Shown: piece by piece, positions 8,254 to 16,314 of the stretch
Numbering within the stretch: position 1 is the first letter of the stretch
Layout: every line of letters starts with the position of its first letter
Source: Tangfeifania diversioriginum
GTDB taxonomy: Bacteria > Bacteroidota > Bacteroidia > Bacteroidales > Prolixibacteraceae
Direction: 5' to 3'
Length of the DNA stretch: 57,234 bases
Assembly: GCA_945873105.1 (NCBI GenBank)
Contig: CAMCBW010000036.1
Coordinates: 1 to 57,234 of the forward strand
Translations under genes and position numbers: made by a program
Notes under the pieces: model-generated
What the model was told of the DNA's origin: nothing
Seen by the model: only the letters and a program-made list of their open reading frames with translations
The model's database searches: none

Positions 8254-8430
8254 CTAGATGCAACCACAGACAAAACCCTCGGCGAGTCCTTCCAGTAGCT
8301 CCTCTATGGATTTTTTCTCCTTTTCACTTCCACTGCACAGCGGGCATACCGGCAGATTGACGCGCGTGTTTACCTTCATATCTTCCTGTATGTTTCCACA
8401 TACAAAGCAATTTTCAAATGTGCGATCCAT
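8254..8430 (-). CDS. Small protein with two CxxC pairs (zinc-ribbon-like)
   Basis: 58 residues from the ATG at 8430. A longer reading to 8514 is possible but adds unremarkable sequence. It has CFVC at about 8-11 and CPLC at about 32-35, spaced like a rubredoxin or zinc-ribbon knuckle pair, then the helical segment EKEKKSIEELLEGLAEG and a C-terminal CGC. It may bind one Zn or Fe. No family is recognised with certainty. It lies just downstream of the sensor kinase on the same strand, 91 bp from its end, and may be expressed with it. A plus-strand overlapping frame is Ser/Pro-rich and looks like a shadow. Confidence 0.55.
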   Translation of the reverse strand: MDRTFENCFVCGNIQEDMKVNTRVNLPVCPLCSGSEKEKKSIEELLEGLAEGFVCGCI

Positions 8431-8521
8431 GGCGCAAAGATAGGATTTTCCAGGTTGGATGAAATGGCAGGGATTTGTCTCTCCAAGGCAATTCAACCCC
8501 TTCAGAAATAACAACTTCGTC

Positions 8522-10684
8522 TCACCGCTGTAACAGGGATCCTGACCGCTCTTTTTTAAGGTGCTTGTCGATGATTTGAATCAGCTTTATTTTATTGACA
8601 GGTTTGGTAACATAGTCGTTGCAACCTGCATCCATGCTCTTTTTCCTTGTTGGATCAGAAGCATAGGCTGTGACAGCAATGATTGGGATTTCAGCATCGT
8701 TTTCCCGAATTTTCATCGTAGCTTCCCATCCATTCATTTCGGGCAACTGTACATCCATTAGGATGAGACGATAGTTGTTGCGTAGAAATTTGTCGACTGC
8801 CTCTTTCCCGGTAGATGCCCTGTCGAAATTCAGATTCACACTGGTAAGAATGGAGCACAATACCTGGTAATTGATGTCCTCATCTTCCACAATGAGAATT
8901 AATTCCTTGTCAAAATAGTAGGGATTTTGTTTCGGATCCACGCTCTTTTGGGTGTATGTTTCTGATTTTGAGTGTATTTTTGGAATATCAAAAATGAACT
9001 TGCTTCCGTTGCCTTTTTCACTTTCAATGCGGATCTTCCCTCCATGTCTTTCAATAAATTCCTTGCAGAGAATAAGGCCCAAACCAGTGCCTTTCTCATT
9101 TTCAGTGCCGTATTTGGAGGATTGTTTGGTTGAGACGAACAGGCTCTTCCGGGTCGCTTCATCCATTCCCACCCCATTGTCTGACACCATTATTTCAGTG
9201 GCATTGCCTTGGTTAACAGCCGTGACTTTGATGGTACCACCCCGAAAGGTGTATTTAATGGCATTTCCAATCAAATTCCGCAACACAGTTTGAATCATGT
9301 TTTGATCGGCATAGCTGAAAATCTCCTCCTCCGGCTCATATTGCAAGGTGATATTTTTGGAAAGGGCAGTTGGCACCAAGTTGGTGACTGTGGCATCAAT
9401 GCACTTCGTAAGGTTGAACAATTCAGGTTTGAAAACCAGGTTGCCGGTTTGGACAATCGTCCAATTCAGCAGGGTCTCCAGCAGGTTATAGGTTGATTTG
9501 GCGGAGTTTCTCAAAATTTCCAGCATTTTAAGCTGTTCTTCACTGGTGTAGCTTTCATAGCTTTCAATCATAACCTCCAGTAAGTCAGCACTTGTCCCAA
9601 TAGGTCCTCTTAAGTCGTGGGCAATGATTGAGAAAAGCTTGTCTTTGGTAGCATTGAGTGCTTTGAGTTCCGTTTCATTTTTCTTTAACTCGTTTTCAAT
9701 ATTTTTTCGGTCTGTAATATCCATAAAGACACCGATGGACGATTCATATTCCCCCATTGCATTGAAGGCAGGTGCAGCAGTGACCAACATTACCCTTTTC
9801 TCACCGTCTGGCCTGATGAACTCCATTTCATAGGTAGATTGATTCCCTTCTCTTCTTAATTTTGTCTGGTTCCTGATTTGATCTGCAGTATTGCCAATGA
9901 CAAACTCACTCAGTCTTCTGCCTACCAAACCTCCTTCAGGTACCCCCATGATTCTGTCTGCGGCGGGATTGGTGAAGATGAAACGCTCCTCCGTATCTAC
10001 AATTCCCAATCCTTCCCCCTGTATTTCGATCAGTTTACGGTACTTTTCCTTGCTCTCCATAAGGGAAGCTTCCATCTCCTTCCTCTCTGTTATGTCGGTA
10101 AAGGAGGCAACAATTTGATTGATCATTTTGTCGAAGAAAACCGACATAATTCCAGCCCTGACCTCCCCACTTTTGGTTTGAAACAGGAATTCATAGTTAT
10201 CCGGAATCGATGAGGATTGTTGAATCCTCAGGCGATTGTATTCGACAAGTCGCTCCCGTTCTGTCTCTGGGATTAAATTGGTCCAGCTTTTCCCAATTAC
10301 ATCCGCTCTGCTGTATCCTGTTATCTTGAGATAAGCATCGTTGACCATGGTAACAGTTGCGTCAGTTTCAATGATTAAAATAGCCGAACTATTGCTTTCG
10401 AAAATGGTCCGAAATCGCTCTTCACTTTTTTGAAGTGCAATTTTCGTCTTTGAAAGTTTGTGATCCAACACTTTGGCCAGCAAATAGATGATAAAACCAA
10501 CCAGCAGGATCGCAATGAGTATTTTTACCAGGAAAATAACCATCATATTTTGAGTATTGTACCATGGTTGACCATCCAGGTAGGATCCTATGAGCAGCAA
10601 AAGAATAACAACTGGCAGAATTGCCAAAACCAACCTGTTCTCAACAGTATCTCTTCTAAATATCTTTGTAAAAAATGTGACCAT
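8522..10684 (-). CDS. Hybrid sensor histidine kinase (2 TM, 2 PAS, HisKA, HATPase, REC)
   Basis: 720 residues. Two membrane helices (about 17-37 and 48-72) enclose only a short extracytoplasmic loop, so sensing is probably cytoplasmic or within the membrane. PAS domains lie at about 86-200 and 212-328, each ending in a DITERK/DITDRK linker. The dimerisation domain has the H-box FSIIAHDLRGPIG with His356. The ATPase shows N-box RNLIGNAIKY (469-478), G1 SDNGVGM and G2 KGTGLGL. A C-terminal receiver (about 594-710) has acidic residues EDED, phospho-acceptor Asp644 in LILMDVQLPEMNG, and Lys694. No separate output regulator is encoded beside it, so the partner is unknown. Confidence 0.96.
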   Translation of the reverse strand: MVTFFTKIFRRDTVENRLVLAILPVVILLLLIGSYLDGQPWYNTQNMMVIFLVKILIAILLVGFIIYLLAKVLDHKLSKTKIALQKSEERFRTIFESNSSAILIIETDATVTMVNDAYLKITGYSRADVIGKSWTNLIPETERERLVEYNRLRIQQSSSIPDNYEFLFQTKSGEVRAGIMSVFFDKMINQIVASFTDITERKEMEASLMESKEKYRKLIEIQGEGLGIVDTEERFIFTNPAADRIMGVPEGGLVGRRLSEFVIGNTADQIRNQTKLRREGNQSTYEMEFIRPDGEKRVMLVTAAPAFNAMGEYESSIGVFMDITDRKNIENELKKNETELKALNATKDKLFSIIAHDLRGPIGTSADLLEVMIESYESYTSEEQLKMLEILRNSAKSTYNLLETLLNWTIVQTGNLVFKPELFNLTKCIDATVTNLVPTALSKNITLQYEPEEEIFSYADQNMIQTVLRNLIGNAIKYTFRGGTIKVTAVNQGNATEIMVSDNGVGMDEATRKSLFVSTKQSSKYGTENEKGTGLGLILCKEFIERHGGKIRIESEKGNGSKFIFDIPKIHSKSETYTQKSVDPKQNPYYFDKELILIVEDEDINYQVLCSILTSVNLNFDRASTGKEAVDKFLRNNYRLILMDVQLPEMNGWEATMKIRENDAEIPIIAVTAYASDPTRKKSMDAGCNDYVTKPVNKIKLIQIIDKHLKKERSGSLLQR

Positions 10685-11280
10685 AAAATATCCTGATTGA
10701 ATATTGAAAAAAATTATCCGGGATAACTTTGAATCATTAACAAAGTTTTAAAACAAATTGTTCTCTATTCGTGGCTCTTTTTCTGAATTATACCAGGGAA
10801 TGGGCAGATTTTGGAACAAATAGCTTGACCAAATGGGCAACCATGATGAACCAAATAGAAGATTATCCGTATAAAAGGTGTTTCAAAGTGGGCAGATATG
10901 TGCATGCATCTATTGATCTGGAGTCCAGTCGCAACTGTATCCGTAGCGCAACATTGTTGATTCAGGGATCGGTTTAAGGCAATTTGGTTTCCAGACAAGT
11001 TTCCGAAAAAGGGCAAATAATTCCTGCGAAGACAGAAATGTCCAATGGCCCAACAGAATGTCCATGGTAAGGGGTAAGCGCCAAAATTTTAGCGTTTTCA
11101 TGGCAAGATGTTATAAGGGTTTAATTCTCTAAAGGTAAAAAAAAATAAAAAAATGAAAATAGTACAATTTCCCTGTTTTGTTAGGCTTTCAAGAGGAGTG
11201 TATCCATTGAAGCCGAGAAATGTGGTTATTTAGTGAGGGGGAAATGATATATTTGATGCTTAAATTAAAATGAATCCAAT
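10685..11280. other. Intergenic region between divergent kinase and ChaN-like genes
   Basis: 596 bp. Short frames exist on both strands (for example 83 codons on the minus strand, 10765-11016) but they lack recognisable features and I do not call them. The right end holds a probable -7 element for the ChaN-like gene. AT-rich stretches near 10685-10760 and 11130-11175 may contain the kinase promoter, which I could not pin down. Confidence 0.5.
11248..11255 (+). promoter_or_regulatory. Candidate -7 element for the ChaN-like gene
   Basis: TATATTTG matches TAnnTTTG exactly and lies 25 nt before the ATG at 11281. No good TTTG is found 19-21 bp upstream, so this is a half-match only. Confidence 0.4.
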
Positions 11281-12144
11281 ATGCAGAAGTTGATTTTTAT
11301 GGCAGTGGCGGCAATTGTTTTGGTGGCCTTCAAGAGTGACAAGAGCGCCTACATGATATTTGACAAGGATGGTAAAGCATGTCAATATGCCAAAATGCTG
11401 GAAGCGGCAAAAGAGGCAGATGTGGTCCTGTTTGGGGAGCAACACGACAATCCGATCAATCATTGGCTGGAACAGGAGCTGACCAGGGATTTGTATGAAT
11501 ACAGGAAGGAAAAATTGGTTTTGGGTGCCGAGATGTTTGAGGCAGACGACCAGGTGGTTGTCAACGAATACCTGGGTGGATTGCTGACTGAAAAGACTTT
11601 CAAGGATGAGTGCAAGTTATGGACCAATTTCCCCAGCGATTACAAACCGATGCTTGATTTTGCAAAAAATAAAAAACTCAGGTTTATTGCTACCAATGTT
11701 CCAAGGAGATATGCCAACCTGGTTTACACCAAAGGATTAGAGAAATTGGACAGCATTGAGCCTGAAGCGAAAAAGTGGATTGCCCCGCTGCCCATTGCCT
11801 ATGACAAGAGTTTGAAATGCTACGCTGACATTTTTGCAGCTGCCAAAGGCCATGGAGGAGAGAATCTTCCCAAATCACAGGCAATCAAAGATGCAACGAT
11901 GGCTTATTTCATTCTCAAGAATCTTTCCCCGGGAGAATCGTTTCTGCATTACAATGGTTCCTACCACAGCGACCATCATACGGCCATTGTATGGTACCTG
12001 AAGCAGTCGCGGCCGGATCTGAAGATCCTTACCATCGGATCTACCGAGCAGGAGGCTGTTTCGGATCTCGACAAAGAAAATGAGGGGTTGGGAGATTTTA
12101 TCCTTGTCACCCCCTCCTCCATGAGTAAATCCTACCGGCCTTAG
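11281..12144 (+). CDS. ChaN-family (haem-binding, Tiki-like) lipoprotein-type protein
   Basis: 287 residues with a hydrophobic N-terminus (IFMAVAAIVLVAF) that looks like a signal or anchor segment, although no lipobox Cys is placed after it. Residues 50-57 give LFGEQHDNP, the signature of the ChaN/DUF399 family, and LHYNGSYHSDHHTAIVWYL near residue 225 is the second conserved histidine-rich motif. Family members such as Campylobacter ChaN bind haem and act in iron uptake, while related Tiki proteins are metalloproteases. The role here is therefore either cell-surface haem handling or a related hydrolase. No iron box was noticed upstream. Confidence 0.85.
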   Translation: MQKLIFMAVAAIVLVAFKSDKSAYMIFDKDGKACQYAKMLEAAKEADVVLFGEQHDNPINHWLEQELTRDLYEYRKEKLVLGAEMFEADDQVVVNEYLGGLLTEKTFKDECKLWTNFPSDYKPMLDFAKNKKLRFIATNVPRRYANLVYTKGLEKLDSIEPEAKKWIAPLPIAYDKSLKCYADIFAAAKGHGGENLPKSQAIKDATMAYFILKNLSPGESFLHYNGSYHSDHHTAIVWYLKQSRPDLKILTIGSTEQEAVSDLDKENEGLGDFILVTPSSMSKSYRP

Positions 12145-12151
12145 GCTTCCC

Positions 12152-12170
12152 GCGGGTCTGGGGAACCCGC
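12152..12170 (+). terminator. GC-rich hairpin after the ChaN-like gene
   Basis: GCGGGT and ACCCGC pair around a 7-nt loop, 8 bp after the ChaN-like stop codon. No T-run follows directly, so it is a weak terminator candidate. Confidence 0.3.
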
Positions 12171-12205
12171 TCCAAACCTTTGATTTTACACCTTAACCTG
12201 AATCT

Positions 12206-12748
12206 ATGGAAAACTTAATCCTCTCATTTGAACGCATCCAGTCGGCTTCACACCGGATACTGGATGTGGTACTGCCACTCTACAGTGAAGCATTTCCTCC
12301 GGAGGAGCGCCGTACCACGAGTGATTTGTTGCGAATGCTGCAGCAGAAGGAGATGTTTTTTTCAGCCATTCTGTTGGAGGAACAGGTGGTTGGATTGATT
12401 GTCTACTGGCGTTTTGGTGGGTTTAACTACCTGGAGCACCTGGCTGTTTTGCCCTCCAGACGCAAGCAGGGGATTGGGGAGATGGTGCTGAAAGAGCTTC
12501 AGAAGGAGGGGGCGCCAATCTTGCTGGAGGTGGAAATCCCCCACGATGACGATAGCACACGCAGGGTGACCTTCTATCACCGGATGGGATTCAGTGCATT
12601 GCCGGTATATTACCATCAGCCGCCCTACAGAAAGGGGGATACGGTTGTACCCATGATGCTCTTTTCGGACAAGAACGACTGGGATCCGGAAATACTGCAA
12701 GTATCGACTGAACTATTCCAGAACAGGGTCTATTATAAAAATAATTAA
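12206..12748 (+). CDS. GNAT-family N-acetyltransferase
   Basis: 180 residues. The acetyl-CoA binding motif A is visible as YLEHLAVLPSRRKQGIGEMVLKEL at about residues 74-97 (R/Q-x-x-G-x-G/A type), preceded by a beta strand with VVGLIVYWRF and followed by ILLEVEIPHDDDSTRRVTFYHRMGF, where the FYxxxGF ending is typical of the fold. These enzymes transfer acetyl groups to amines, and the substrate is unknown. It follows the ChaN-like gene by 61 bp. A repeat array begins immediately after its stop codon. Confidence 0.85.
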   Translation: MENLILSFERIQSASHRILDVVLPLYSEAFPPEERRTTSDLLRMLQQKEMFFSAILLEEQVVGLIVYWRFGGFNYLEHLAVLPSRRKQGIGEMVLKELQKEGAPILLEVEIPHDDDSTRRVTFYHRMGFSALPVYYHQPPYRKGDTVVPMMLFSDKNDWDPEILQVSTELFQNRVYYKNN

Positions 12749-12800
12749 GAGTAAAGGCTTAAGAATAAAGGATAAAGGCTAAAGTTTAAAGGCTAAAGTG
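12749..12800. repeat. Left arm of heptamer array (TAAAGGN) after the GNAT gene
   Basis: Units such as GTAAAGG, ATAAAGG, CTAAAGT and TTAAAGG run directly from the GNAT stop codon (12746-12748). They are the reverse complement of the TTTATCC array at 13321-13432, so the two arrays form inverted arms around the four-helix-bundle gene. Confidence 0.8.
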
Positions 12801-12826
12801 GAGGACTCCCATGATTCAGCCTTTTA

Positions 12827-13195
12827 TTAAAATTTTCTTGAAGTAGATGTTTTCGTGCAAATACTTCCAAGGATATTTTTCAATTCGACAGACTCATACT
12901 TGAGTTGGATCCAATCCTGATTTTTTTCGGTGGTTGCAATAATAAGTCTTATCCAATAATTGGATTCTCTCATCTCTTTCAGTGCTATACCTGTTTTGTT
13001 TGAGAAATCAGCTCTGGAAACAGCTCCCTGGGCTTCCTCATAATTGGCACCCACTGAAGAAGCTGATTTTAGTATCTGCCAGCTTATAACTTCATATTCT
13101 TTTCCTTTTGGGAGTTTTCTCACTGATTTAATTGTATTTACAGCAAAGTTGAACAATCTCTCCTGAAGATCATTCTTAAATGTGGAATCAATCAT
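12827..13195 (-). CDS. Four-helix-bundle protein (S23 / 23S rRNA intervening-sequence protein family)
   Basis: 122 residues, typical length. ILKSASSVGANYEEAQGAVSRADFSNKTGIALKEMRES at about residues 47-85 matches the family core (helix, then S-x-P/G-A-N-x-x-E, then helix). The protein should form a pentamer-like four-helix bundle. Homologues are encoded inside intervening sequences of 23S rRNA, and the fold is shared with Avd of diversity-generating retroelements, but the cellular role of free-standing copies is not established. No reverse transcriptase or variable repeat is present here. The gene is enclosed by inverted heptamer arrays at 12749-12800 and 13321-13432, the best evidence that it is cargo of a repeat element. 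Confidence 0.9.
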   Translation of the reverse strand: MIDSTFKNDLQERLFNFAVNTIKSVRKLPKGKEYEVISWQILKSASSVGANYEEAQGAVSRADFSNKTGIALKEMRESNYWIRLIIATTEKNQDWIQLKYESVELKNILGSICTKTSTSRKF

Positions 13196-13320
13196 AATTT
13201 GGCAATTAATTTTCTATATAAGTTACTGAAAATTATTTAAATAACCAAATTTCTCGCTTAAAATTTTCCGGAATTTATTTTAACCCAAATGCAACCAATT
13301 TTCCATAACACAAATCTAAC

Positions 13321-13432
13321 TTTATCCTTTATCCTTTATCCTTTATCCTTTATCCTTTATCCTTTATCCTTTATCCTTTATCCTTTAGCCTTTAACCTTT
13401 ATCCTTTAGCCTTTAACCTTTATCCTTTAACC
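13321..13432. repeat. Heptamer array, 16 units of TTTATCC and variants; contains the hydE stop
   Basis: Nine perfect tandem copies of TTTATCC (13321-13383) are followed by seven variant units (TTTAGCC, TTTAACC, TTTATCC and so on) to 13432. The hydE stop codon (13420-13422) and its last codons are inside the array. Nine perfect copies next to degenerate ones suggest recent slippage expansion at one end. Confidence 0.95.
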
Positions 13433-14505
13433 TTCTTGCCAAAGTGCTTGGAGTCACCCCATTCACCATAGCCAATCTCGCTGTCGGTCAGTGCCAGCCT
13501 TGCATCCAGGCAACCGGCACATTGTTCCGGCTCCTCATCGGTGCAGGGTTTGTTGTTGTAAAGCAGGTAGTTGTTCCGGTAGTTGCCCGGTGTAATGTTG
13601 GGCATGATGATGTTGGCACCTGCCTTCACTGCCTTTTCCCTGCCCAAAGGGTCAATGGCCTGCAGTGCGGTGGTGGCGGCAATGTTGATGTCGGGCATCA
13701 TCAGGCGAAGAATGGCTACCATTTTCAGGGAGAGGTTGAACCTTTCAGCCAAGGTAGGTGCATCACGCAGCGGATTTCCGAAGGGGGTATCCTCGTGTTC
13801 GATGAAGGGTCCCATTCCGACCATATCGATGTCAAAGGTTTTGAAAAACAGCAAATCATTGGCCAGGTCTGCGAAAGTCTGGCCGGGTGATCCGATCATG
13901 ACGCCTGTTCCAGTCTGGTACCCGATTTTTTTCAAGGTCTTGAGTGCCTCCAGCCGTTGTTCAAAGGGGTGATGACCATCACTGGGGTGAAGCCGGCTGT
14001 AGAGTTCGGGGTTGCTGCTTTCGATGCGCAACAGGTAGCGGTGTGCTCCGGCTTCGAACCAGCGCCTGTAGGTGTCCTCTGTCTGCTCCCCCAGGGAGAG
14101 GGTAATGCCAAGTTGGTTGTTGCTCAGCTCTTTTATCTGAACAATCAATTGTTCAATCCTCGAGACAAACCGTTCGTTGGTAACCTCACCCGATTGCACA
14201 ACAATGGATCCAAATCTTTCCCGGTAGGCAAAACTTGCAGCTTCCAATACCTCTTCATCGGATAGATTGTAACGTGTTATCTTTTTGTTGGAGTTTCGGA
14301 TCCCGCAGTAGAGGCAATCCTTTTCACACACATTGGAGAGTTCAATGAGTCCTCTGAAATAGACCTTGTTGCCCACCCGCTTTAACTTTAGCTTCCCGGC
14401 CTTTTTCAAAATCAGGATGCCCTCTTCATCCGCTGCCTGAAGCAGGGTGATGAGGTTCTCCCGGGTGAACAATTTTTGACCGATGATCTCTGCAACCGTT
14501 ACCAT
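13420..14505 (-). CDS. hydE: [FeFe]-hydrogenase maturase HydE (radical SAM)
   Basis: 361 residues from the ATG at 14505. An ATG at 14568 in frame would leave only 13 bp to the divergent mnmA, so 14505 is preferred. The radical SAM cluster is C60-x3-C64-x2-C67 in SNVCEKDCLYCGIR, the HydE form. A C-terminal CX7CX2C (CTDEEPEQCAGC) matches the optional second cluster site known from Thermotoga HydE. HydE acts with HydG and HydF to build the diiron subcluster of [FeFe]-hydrogenase. None of those, nor hydA, is in this window. BioB and PylB are relatives, but the Cys spacing and the second cluster favour HydE. The last codons (KKVKG and stop) are encoded by the heptamer array. Confidence 0.88.
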   Translation of the reverse strand: MVTVAEIIGQKLFTRENLITLLQAADEEGILILKKAGKLKLKRVGNKVYFRGLIELSNVCEKDCLYCGIRNSNKKITRYNLSDEEVLEAASFAYRERFGSIVVQSGEVTNERFVSRIEQLIVQIKELSNNQLGITLSLGEQTEDTYRRWFEAGAHRYLLRIESSNPELYSRLHPSDGHHPFEQRLEALKTLKKIGYQTGTGVMIGSPGQTFADLANDLLFFKTFDIDMVGMGPFIEHEDTPFGNPLRDAPTLAERFNLSLKMVAILRLMMPDINIAATTALQAIDPLGREKAVKAGANIIMPNITPGNYRNNYLLYNNKPCTDEEPEQCAGCLDARLALTDSEIGYGEWGDSKHFGKKVKG

Positions 14506-14531
14506 ACCCCAAAGATAAGCATTTGGACTGT

Positions 14532-14564
14532 TTTGCGGAGTTGCATTTAAAAGCACTATTTTTG
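14532..14564 (+). promoter_or_regulatory. Promoter of mnmA
   Basis: TTTG (14532-14535) and TATTTTTG (14557-14564) are separated by 21 bp, a full match to the Bacteroidota TTTG / TAnnTTTG promoter. The predicted start site is about 10 nt before the mnmA ATG at 14582. Confidence 0.7.
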
Positions 14565-14581
14565 TCATTCAAAATTGGCAG

Positions 14582-15763
14582 ATGAAGAAGAAAGTTTGCA
14601 TAGGTCTTTCGGGCGGGGTTGATTCAAGCGTTGCCGCTTACCTGCTGAAGGAGCAGGGGTACGATGTTTTTGCCCTCTTTATGATCAACTGGAAGGAGAC
14701 AACGGGTACGCTTACCGCCGAGTGCACCTGGGAGGATGACGTCATCTTTGCCGAGATGACTGCCAAAAAGCTGGACATACCTTTTCATGTAGTTGATCTT
14801 TCTGATTTTTACCGTACGAGGGTGGTTGATTATATGTTTGCTGAGTACGAGAAGGGGCGTACTCCCAATCCTGATGTTTTGTGCAACAGGGAGATCAAAT
14901 TTGATATTTTCATGCAGAAGGCGCTTGAACTGGGGGCGGATTATGTGGCTACCGGCCATTACTGCAGGCGGGAAGTCTCCCAAATAAAAGGCATTGAGAC
15001 CTTCTCCCTCCTGGAGGGGCTTGATCCCAACAAGGATCAGAGCTATTTTCTGTGCCAGCTCAATCAGTACCAACTTTCCAAATCGCTCTTCCCGATAGGC
15101 CATCTGCTGAAGCCGGAGGTTCGGGAGATTGCCCGGAAACAGGGGCTGGTAACTGCCGAACGGAAGGATTCCCAGGGTATTTGTTTTGTAGGCAAGGTCG
15201 ATCTTCCGCTCTTCCTGCAACAGAAACTGGAACCAAAAAAGGGAAATGTGATATTAATACCGGCCGATTTTTCAGCCAAAAAGAAAATTTCAGACAGGAG
15301 CAAGGATAATTTGCCCAAATTGACTGCGCCATTTCCCTTCAAACCCTGGCAAGGAAGCATCATCGGAGAGCACAACGGTGCTCATTTTTACACCATCGGC
15401 CAACGCAAGGGGTTGAATATTGGTGGTTTTGTGGAGCCACTCTTCGTTTTGGCCATTGATGTGGTCAGGAACATTGTATACGTTGGGGAGGGGAAGGAGC
15501 ATCCCGGACTCTACCGACCCGGACTCTTCATCGAAAGGAATGAAATTCATTGGATTCGACCTGACAGGGCGTTGAACCCGGGCGAAGAGTTCAACTTCCT
15601 GGTAAGGATTCGTTACCGGCAACCGCTGGAAAAAGCAACCATGATCATGGCGGAGGAGGGCGCCTACTTTTTGTTCAGGGAGGAGCAGCGGGGGGTTACC
15701 TCCGGACAGTTTGCCACATGGTACGACGGGGAGGAGCTGGTGGGCTCGGGGGTGATTGCATAG
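14582..15763 (+). CDS. mnmA: tRNA-specific 2-thiouridylase MnmA
   Basis: 393 residues, slightly longer than the usual 360-380. It thiolates uridine-34 of tRNA-Lys, -Glu and -Gln using ATP and relayed sulfur. The PP-loop GLSGGVDSS is at residues 8-16. The two catalytic cysteines are visible, Cys101 in NPDVLCNREIKFD and Cys201 in DSQGICFVGKVDL. YVATGHY (about 121-127) and TIGQRKGLNIGG are further family marks. It is divergent from hydE with 76 bp between them. The stop codon lies within GCATAGGGCATGG, the first unit of a repeat array. Confidence 0.97.
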   Translation: MKKKVCIGLSGGVDSSVAAYLLKEQGYDVFALFMINWKETTGTLTAECTWEDDVIFAEMTAKKLDIPFHVVDLSDFYRTRVVDYMFAEYEKGRTPNPDVLCNREIKFDIFMQKALELGADYVATGHYCRREVSQIKGIETFSLLEGLDPNKDQSYFLCQLNQYQLSKSLFPIGHLLKPEVREIARKQGLVTAERKDSQGICFVGKVDLPLFLQQKLEPKKGNVILIPADFSAKKKISDRSKDNLPKLTAPFPFKPWQGSIIGEHNGAHFYTIGQRKGLNIGGFVEPLFVLAIDVVRNIVYVGEGKEHPGLYRPGLFIERNEIHWIRPDRALNPGEEFNFLVRIRYRQPLEKATMIMAEEGAYFLFREEQRGVTSGQFATWYDGEELVGSGVIA

Positions 15764-15798
15764 GGCATGGAGCATAGGGCATGGAGCATGTAGAAGGG
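15758..15798. repeat. Left arm, heptamer array GGGCATG / GAGCATA after mnmA
   Basis: Heptamers GGGCATG, GAGCATA, GGGCATG, GAGCATG overlap the mnmA stop codon (15761-15763). The inverted partner is at 15957-16010, with about 160 bp of unique sequence between that has no recognisable gene. Confidence 0.85.
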
Positions 15799-15956
15799 CT
15801 TTGCATGCCATTCACTTTGCCAGTGCAACAATAGATAAACCAATTGATGAGTTCAGATACTACCTACGGAGACAGTTGAACCACGGACTTTTTAATTGTT
15901 GAATGAATTGATGACAGTGCCATCTCTTTAACCTTTTTCGTTGGTTGATCGAATCA

Positions 15957-16010
15957 ACCCATGCTCTATGCCCTATGCTCTATGCTCCATGCTCTCTGCC
16001 CTCTGCTCTT
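15957..16010. repeat. Right arm, inverted heptamer array (CATGCTC / TATGCCC)
   Basis: CATGCTC, TATGCCC, TATGCTC, CATGCTC, TCTGCCC and TCTGCTC units run into the stop codon of the 16009 gene. Same family as 54537-54588. Confidence 0.85.
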
Positions 16011-16167
16011 AGGAGTGCCCCCCCACAATGATGCGCATAATCTTGAGGTTGAGTACCACAAATCGCCATGCCTGCCAGAGAATGTTTCCCCGCCAAAAGC
16101 GGGTTGATCTTGTGGGTAGTGGGGGATAGGATTCGTCGTAATATCCGCGGACTATATTTTTTGCCAT
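16009..16167 (-). CDS. 52-residue conserved-looking basic protein downstream of SQR-like gene
   Basis: The reading frame continues upstream to 16296, but that part translates repeat DNA (it includes FGFAQG and PSASLRDR, encoded by the GAGCGAAGCC repeat), so I choose the ATG at 16167. The product, beginning MAKNIVRGYYDESYPPLPTR, contains a central hydrophobic stretch (NILWQAWRFVVLNLKIMRII) that could be one membrane helix. It lies 147 bp downstream of the flavoprotein gene on the same strand. A small membrane subunit serving the flavoprotein is a reasonable guess, but I know no function. Confidence 0.65.
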   Translation of the reverse strand: MAKNIVRGYYDESYPPLPTRSTRFWRGNILWQAWRFVVLNLKIMRIIVGGHS

Positions 16168-16189
16168 GATTTTATTTATTTGAAATGTT

Positions 16190-16305
16190 TTAATTTTAAC
16201 CGGTCCCTGAGCGAAGCCGAAGGGGAAATGTTTGAAATGTTCTGGTAAGTGCCGGTCCCTGAGCGAAGCCGAAGGGTAACCCTTTAAACCCTTCAAACTT
16301 CCTTT
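16190..16305. repeat. Two tandem units carrying the 23-bp GGTCCCTGAGCGAAGCC repeat
   Basis: Two exact copies of a 23-mer (16202-16224 and 16254-16276; begins GGTCCCTGAG, ends GAAGCCGAAGGG) lie 52 bp apart, each preceded by TTTGAAATGTT. The same 23-mer occurs inverted at 57112 and 57171. The right end continues into AAACCCTTCAAAC, the nonamer family also seen near 29690 and 30740. Confidence 0.85.
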
Positions 16306-16314
16306 GGAGCTCTC

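Noticed and set aside
10765-11016. 83-codon minus-strand frame in the kinase-ChaN gap
   Set aside because: Rare-looking composition, no recognisable motif, overlapping frames on both strands; not supported.
12827-13195. Avd of a diversity-generating retroelement
   Set aside because: The fold is similar, but no reverse transcriptase, template repeat or variable repeat is in the window.
13321-13432. Possible CRISPR array
   Set aside because: Units are 7 bp with no spacers, and no cas genes are present. The same holds for the other arrays.
13289-13471. Open frame encoding LSFILYPLSFILYPLSF repeats
   Set aside because: It is a translation of the TTTATCC heptamer array, not a gene.
16168-16296. 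N-terminal extension of the 52-residue protein
   Set aside because: The extension translates the dispersed GAGCGAAGCC repeat; a clean ATG exists at 16167.
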